Below, one piece after another: positions 5,479-6,006 of a DNA stretch of 6,006 nt; within the stretch, counting starts at the first letter, position 1, and every line of letters starts with the position of its first letter. The stretch lies in contig JAQVQJ010000084.1 in the NCBI GenBank assembly GCA_028701635.1, positions 1-6,006 of the forward strand. The letters run 5' to 3'. The translations under genes and the position numbers were made by a program. The notes beneath the pieces are model-generated. The model was not told the origin of the DNA, did no database searches, and saw only the letters and a program-made list of their open reading frames with translations. This DNA comes from Clostridia bacterium (lineage in GTDB: Bacteria; Bacillota_A; Clostridia; Christensenellales; UBA1242).

Positions 5479-5717
5479 GTATTATTGTACTTTCTAGAGA
5501 CTTTGATCTATTTGATGATGTTCCACAAGCCCTTCGCCATTTATTAGAAAAAAAGAATCAAAAACAAAGTGAATGTTACATAAAAACAAAACTCGCCGAA
5601 TGTGGTAAATTTATTTCATTAGATATAACTTCTCTCTCAAATACAAATTTGAGATCTACTTTATATGTAATGCTTAAAGAAATGAAAGAACTGTATGATA
5701 ACACTTTTAAAATTTAA
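5448..5717 (+). CDS. Possible hypothetical protein or N-terminally lost gene remnant
   Basis: An 89-codon frame with no recognised domain. From about residue 16 on (SRDFDLFDDVPQALRHLLEK and beyond) the composition looks like a real soluble, mostly helical protein: mixed charged residues, A/T at most third codon positions and no stop for more than 75 codons in AT-rich DNA. Against it: the only ATG near the front (5448) has no ribosome site and lies inside the ascending stem of the terminator at 5440-5478, so codons 1-10 are the hairpin itself. The frame is also open further upstream into the Cys-rich gene, with no better start. It may be the tail of a decayed gene whose front was replaced, or a chance frame. 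It converges on the htrA-like gene with a 15-base gap. Confidence 0.3.
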   Translation: MSFPSNDICFCIIVLSRDFDLFDDVPQALRHLLEKKNQKQSECYIKTKLAECGKFISLDITSLSNTNLRSTLYVMLKEMKELYDNTFKI

Positions 5718-5732
5718 GTTAAGATAATAACC

Positions 5733-6006
5733 CTACGGCCTCTCTGCCAATGAAACTTGGACGGTTTTTTCGATGCCAGCTCTTACATAAGTTATGGTTA
5801 CAGAATTGCCAATGTCATAGTTGTAGATTTTTGAACGAAGGTCTAACATGGTTGCAACATCGTAGTTGTCAATTCTTTTAATAATATCTCCTGTGGTTAA
5901 ACCTGCTTTGGCGCTTGGCCCAGAAAGGTCAATATTCACTAAATAAACTCCATCTTCTTCAACCGTTTTTCCATAGAATGATGCAATGGCGGAATCTAGC
6001 CCAAAG
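5733..6006 (-). CDS. HtrA/DegP-like serine protease, C-terminal PDZ domain (partial)
   Basis: The last 90 residues of a protein whose front lies beyond the right edge; the frame is open to 6005 and ends with TAG at 5733-5735. It reads as a PDZ domain: FGLDSA and DGVYLVNIDLSGPSAKAGL (the ligand-groove strand and the SPAxxAGL-like turn), TTGDIIKRIDNYDV, LRSKIYNYDIGNSVTITYVR and a final strand KTVQVSLAE. This is the order and spacing found at the C terminus of Bacillota HtrA-type S1C proteases, which degrade or refold damaged proteins at the outer face of the membrane. The GTG at 5937-5939 is internal (it encodes Val in VNIDLSG), not a start. The protease domain is not in view, so another PDZ-ended protease such as CtpA or RseP type is less likely but not excluded. 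Confidence 0.75.
   Translation of the reverse strand, partial: FGLDSAIASFYGKTVEEDGVYLVNIDLSGPSAKAGLTTGDIIKRIDNYDVATMLDLRSKIYNYDIGNSVTITYVRAGIEKTVQVSLAERP

Overview
This is AT-rich DNA, roughly one third G+C by eye, with strong AGGAGG-type ribosome sites, short intergenic gaps and U-tract hairpin terminators. The protein set (a GyrB of about 650 residues without the proteobacterial insert, a tandem OB-fold SSB-like protein, a PdaB-type deacetylase and a C-terminal PDZ of an HtrA protease) suggests a Gram-positive Bacillota, most likely Clostridia. PdaB and a small Cys/Gly-rich protein hint at a spore former. The genus cannot be determined from this sequence.

Layout. The minus strand carries most genes. 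Reading it in the direction of transcription, pdaB (4596 to 3829) is followed after 28 bases by an SSB-like gene (3800 to 3135). A hairpin terminator (3085-3116) ends that probable two-gene operon. Next comes a gyrB/parE-type gene (3031 to 1079). A well-formed sigma-A promoter (TTGACT, 17 bases, TATAAT; 1034-1062) then drives a divergent secD that starts at 1007 and runs off the left edge. This secD is complete at its N terminus and truncated by the window at its C terminus. At the right edge, also on the minus strand, lies the last 90 residues of an HtrA-like serine protease (5733-6006).

The only convincing plus-strand gene is at 5147-5383, a 78-residue protein with 15 cysteines. It is built from two 30-residue repeats of the form GGCxCCT, eight aliphatic/Trp residues, CCCC. 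It has a perfect GAGGAGG ribosome site. It sits between a 17-bp AT-rich inverted repeat upstream (5040-5087) and two hairpins downstream, the second a textbook bidirectional terminator (5440-5478). A possible 89-codon plus-strand reading frame (5448-5717) starts inside that terminator and may be a gene remnant.

The 550-base non-coding stretch between pdaB and the Cys-rich gene (4597-5146) is not empty. It holds a long imperfect inverted repeat (4754-4844), two diverged copies of a REP-like palindromic element (4843-4880 and 4900-4934), and the 5040-5087 inverted repeat.

The genes cover DNA topology (GyrB), single-strand DNA binding, protein export (SecD), envelope protein quality control (HtrA) and cell-wall or spore-wall modification (PdaB). 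They look like ordinary chromosomal neighbours, not one pathway. The least explained items are the tandem Cys-rich protein, the SecD lacking its conserved membrane aspartate, and the repeat cluster. I see no defence system, CRISPR array, tRNA, rRNA or transposase.
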